The notes below the pieces were generated by a model. The model had not been told where the DNA came from and did no database searches. It worked only from the letters and a program-made list of their open reading frames with translations. The position numbers and the translations under genes were made by a program. Below are positions 6,567 to 7,905 of a stretch of 7,905 nucleotides of DNA, one piece after another. Source of the DNA: Pseudomonadota bacterium (lineage in GTDB: Bacteria; Pseudomonadota; Alphaproteobacteria; Rhizobiales; Hyphomicrobiaceae); the NCBI GenBank assembly GCA_021813195.1, contig JAKALI010000165.1, positions 1 to 7,905 on the forward strand, given 5' to 3'. Every line of letters begins with the position of its first letter. Positions within the stretch are counted from its first letter, which is position 1.

Positions 6567-7487
6567 TTAGGATATCGGCTCGAACGTGCCGTCCTCAAGC
6601 GCTGCGCGCACCGCGAGCAGATCTCGCCAGGCCAAGCGCTTCGAAGCCGACGAACGCAGCAGGTAGGCAGGATGCAGGCTCGCCATCACCGGAATGCGCC
6701 GGCCATCCAACTCGATATGGCGCCACTTGCCTCGAATTTTCAGAATACCATCGTTGAGACCGAGCAACTGCTTGGCCGCCGCGCCACCGAGAAGCAGCAA
6801 AACACGTGGTCCGACGAGTTCGATCTGGCGTTCCAAGAACGGGCGACAGCTTTCGGCCTCCTGGGGTGTGGGCGTGCGATTGCCAGGGGGACGCCAGTAG
6901 ACGACGTTCGTTATATGCACGTCGCGCTCATCCATCCCGATCGCGCTCAGCATGCGATCGAGCAGTTGCCCCGCACGACCGACAAACGGTCGCCCCGCGA
7001 TATCCTCATCGCGCCCAGGCGCCTCCCCGATAATCATCAGCGGCGCCCTCTCTGCGCCGCGAAAGACGCATGTGGACTTTGCGGTCGCTTTCAGACCGCA
7101 GCCTGTGAACGCCTCGATCATCGTACGAAGCTGGCCGAGATCGCGAGCAAGCCTTGCGCCCTGGCGCACATCGAGGTCAGGCTCACGTGATGCCGGTCTC
7201 GATGCTGGAGCAAATGGCGCGCTTCCGGCACCGCGCGCGTTCGCGGCCCCTCCCTCCTGCCGCGGCCTGGCGCGCGTATCCTGCGGCTGTGAGCGCGGCA
7301 ACACCGCGGCGTGGTCCCGAACAGGGCTTTCCGGATCGCCCGAAAAATTAGGCTGCCAGGCCGCAAGCGTGGTGCTTTTTGCAGACGACCAATCCAGCGG
7401 AACATCGGCAACGGCGCTGTCGGCCCCCATCGCCTCGCACCACGCCAAGAGCCGCAAGAGCGCTACACGGTCTGCGTCGATCTGCAT
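6567..7487 (-). CDS. Uracil-DNA glycosylase, family 4 (UdgA-like), alphaproteobacterial type
   Basis: This enzyme removes uracil from DNA, starting base-excision repair of deaminated cytosine. The 306-residue product has motif 1 GEAPGRDED at residues 154-162, GRPFVGRAGQLLDRML (165-180), TNVVYWRPPGNRTPTPQEAESC (193-214), LLLLGGAAAKQLL (230-242), and motif 2 SLHPAYLLR (270-278). The classical family has a [4Fe-4S] cluster held by C-x2-C and C-x15-C. Here the first pair reads F127 and C130, and the second reads W198 and C214, so two of four ligands are missing (another Cys is at 140). There is no KRRIH motif, so it is not UDGX. Residues about 35-115 are Ala/Pro/Arg-rich and probably disordered, making the protein longer than the usual 200-230. 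ATG 7487 has no ribosome site, and a good promoter ends six bases upstream, suggesting a leaderless mRNA. The next gene upstream, the ETF dehydrogenase gene, is divergent. Confidence 0.93.
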   Translation of the reverse strand: MQIDADRVALLRLLAWCEAMGADSAVADVPLDWSSAKSTTLAAWQPNFSGDPESPVRDHAAVLPRSQPQDTRARPRQEGGAANARGAGSAPFAPASRPASREPDLDVRQGARLARDLGQLRTMIEAFTGCGLKATAKSTCVFRGAERAPLMIIGEAPGRDEDIAGRPFVGRAGQLLDRMLSAIGMDERDVHITNVVYWRPPGNRTPTPQEAESCRPFLERQIELVGPRVLLLLGGAAAKQLLGLNDGILKIRGKWRHIELDGRRIPVMASLHPAYLLRSSASKRLAWRDLLAVRAALEDGTFEPIS

Positions 7488-7493
7488 GGCAAT

Positions 7494-7522
7494 AGCATAG
7501 TGTGCCCGCGATGCTGGGCCAA
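7494..7522 (-). promoter_or_regulatory. Candidate promoter of the UDG gene, possibly leaderless
   Basis: On the minus strand TTGGCC (7522-7517), a 17-base spacer and TATGCT (7499-7494) match the sigma-70 layout at four of six positions in each box. The -10 ends six bases before the ATG (7487), so transcription would begin at or next to the start codon. This agrees with the absence of any ribosome binding site. The pattern is clear, but no experiment supports it. Confidence 0.42.
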
Positions 7523-7572
7523 GACAGGAGCGAACCCCTGCACACAGAGCTGTGACGCAAAGACCGCGGCGC

Positions 7573-7601
7573 TTGACGCCCCCTCGACCCCGACCTAATC
7601 G
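7573..7601 (+). promoter_or_regulatory. Candidate promoter of the ETF-QO gene
   Basis: TTGACG (7573-7578), extending to TTGACGC, is a strong -35 of the alphaproteobacterial type. TAATCG (7596-7601) follows after 17 bases as a weak -10. A transcript would have a leader of about 45 bases before ATG 7654. It lies in the 166-base divergent gap between the UDG and ETF-QO genes, in which I saw nothing else of note apart from the UDG promoter. Confidence 0.4.
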
Positions 7602-7653
7602 GAGCTACCTTTTTTCCCAATAGTGATGATGAGCCCTGAGGACAAGCATCGCC

Positions 7654-7905
7654 ATGGCTGATAGCACCACAGCACTACCCCCGCGCGAGGCCATGGAATT
7701 CGATGTCGTCATTGTCGGTGCCGGGCCGGCCGGATTATCTGCAGCGATCCACTTAAAGCAGCTCGCGGCGGCCCGTGGCCACGACATTTCCGTGGTCGTG
7801 CTAGAAAAAGGCTCGGACGTTGGCGCCCACATCTTATCCGGAGCCGTCATCGATCCCGTTGGTCTCAACCGGCTGTTGCCGGACTGGAAGGCGCGCGGCG
7901 CACCG
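7654..7905 (+). CDS. Electron transfer flavoprotein-ubiquinone oxidoreductase, N-terminal part (partial)
   Basis: This inner-membrane-associated FAD and iron-sulfur enzyme passes electrons from reduced electron transfer flavoprotein, fed by acyl-CoA and related dehydrogenases, to ubiquinone. Only the first 84 residues are in the window. They show the FAD-binding Rossmann motif [20 protein letters not shown] (residues 16-35, GxGxxG at 22-27), the ribose-contacting acidic Glu51 at the end of the second strand (VVVLEKG), and [22 protein letters not shown] (57-78), which is characteristic of ETF-QO rather than of other flavoproteins. The iron-sulfur and ubiquinone-binding parts lie beyond the edge. 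The start is ATG 7654, with TGAGGA at 7637-7642 as a ribosome site 11 bases upstream. An internal ATG at 7693 is less likely. Divergent from the UDG gene, a neighbourhood seen in other alphaproteobacteria. Confidence 0.93.
   Translation, partial: MADSTTALPPREAMEFDVVIVGAGPAGLSAAIHLKQLAAARGHDISVVVLEKGSDVGAHILSGAVIDPVGLNRLLPDWKARGAP

Noticed and set aside
5769..7190. Plus-strand open frames of about 216 codons opposite the GyrI-like gene (5769-6419) and the UDG gene (6537-7190)
   Set aside because: Both are mirror frames of confidently identified minus-strand genes and lack motifs.
7523..7545. Possible alphaproteobacterial LexA box (GTTC-N7-GTTC) upstream of the UDG gene
   Set aside because: Only one GTTC half is present; the second half reads TCTT. 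No intact box was seen upstream of comEC or gltX either.
7611..7617. Run of six Ts as an intrinsic terminator
   Set aside because: No stable stem precedes it, and it lies upstream of the ETF-QO start in a divergent gap where no transcript is expected to end.

Overview
The window is high-GC chromosomal DNA carrying housekeeping genes, and the gene content and order point to an alphaproteobacterium. The main evidence is the divergent comEC / gltX-gltA arrangement, a hexameric-type citrate synthase, and an alphaproteobacterial-style family 4 uracil-DNA glycosylase next to a divergent ETF-ubiquinone oxidoreductase gene. I cannot name the genus. No mobile element, CRISPR array, tRNA, rRNA or phage gene was seen.

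Layout. Bases 1-696 (minus strand) hold the N-terminal third of the DNA-uptake channel protein ComEC, cut by the window edge. A short divergent promoter region follows. Next on the plus strand come gltX (glutamyl-tRNA synthetase) and gltA (citrate synthase), separated by 144 bases. That gap contains a candidate promoter, a 10-bp palindrome and a possible 23-codon leader ORF whose stop overlaps the gltA start (ATGA). After gltA come two GT-A-fold transferase genes of the rSAM/selenodomain-associated pair (TIGR04283-like, then TIGR04282/DUF2064-like), 10 bases apart.

These converge on a minus-strand block that reads from high to low coordinates: family 4 uracil-DNA glycosylase, a stand-alone GyrI-like effector-binding protein, and moaB (molybdenum cofactor biosynthesis). 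Upstream of the glycosylase, a 166-base divergent region separates it from the start of the ETF-ubiquinone oxidoreductase gene, which runs off the right edge.

How the genes relate. Most are core metabolism (TCA entry, translation, electron transfer from acyl-CoA and choline-type dehydrogenases, Moco) or genome maintenance (UDG, ComEC), and they are neighbours rather than one pathway. The transferase pair is the only functionally cryptic unit, and no radical-SAM partner is visible here. I found no clear evidence of a new multi-gene system. The items most worth a second look are the gltA leader ORF, the glycosylase lacking two of the four classical Fe-S cysteines, the orphan transferase pair, and small regulatory structures upstream of gltA, moaB, the GyrI-like gene and the glycosylase gene.
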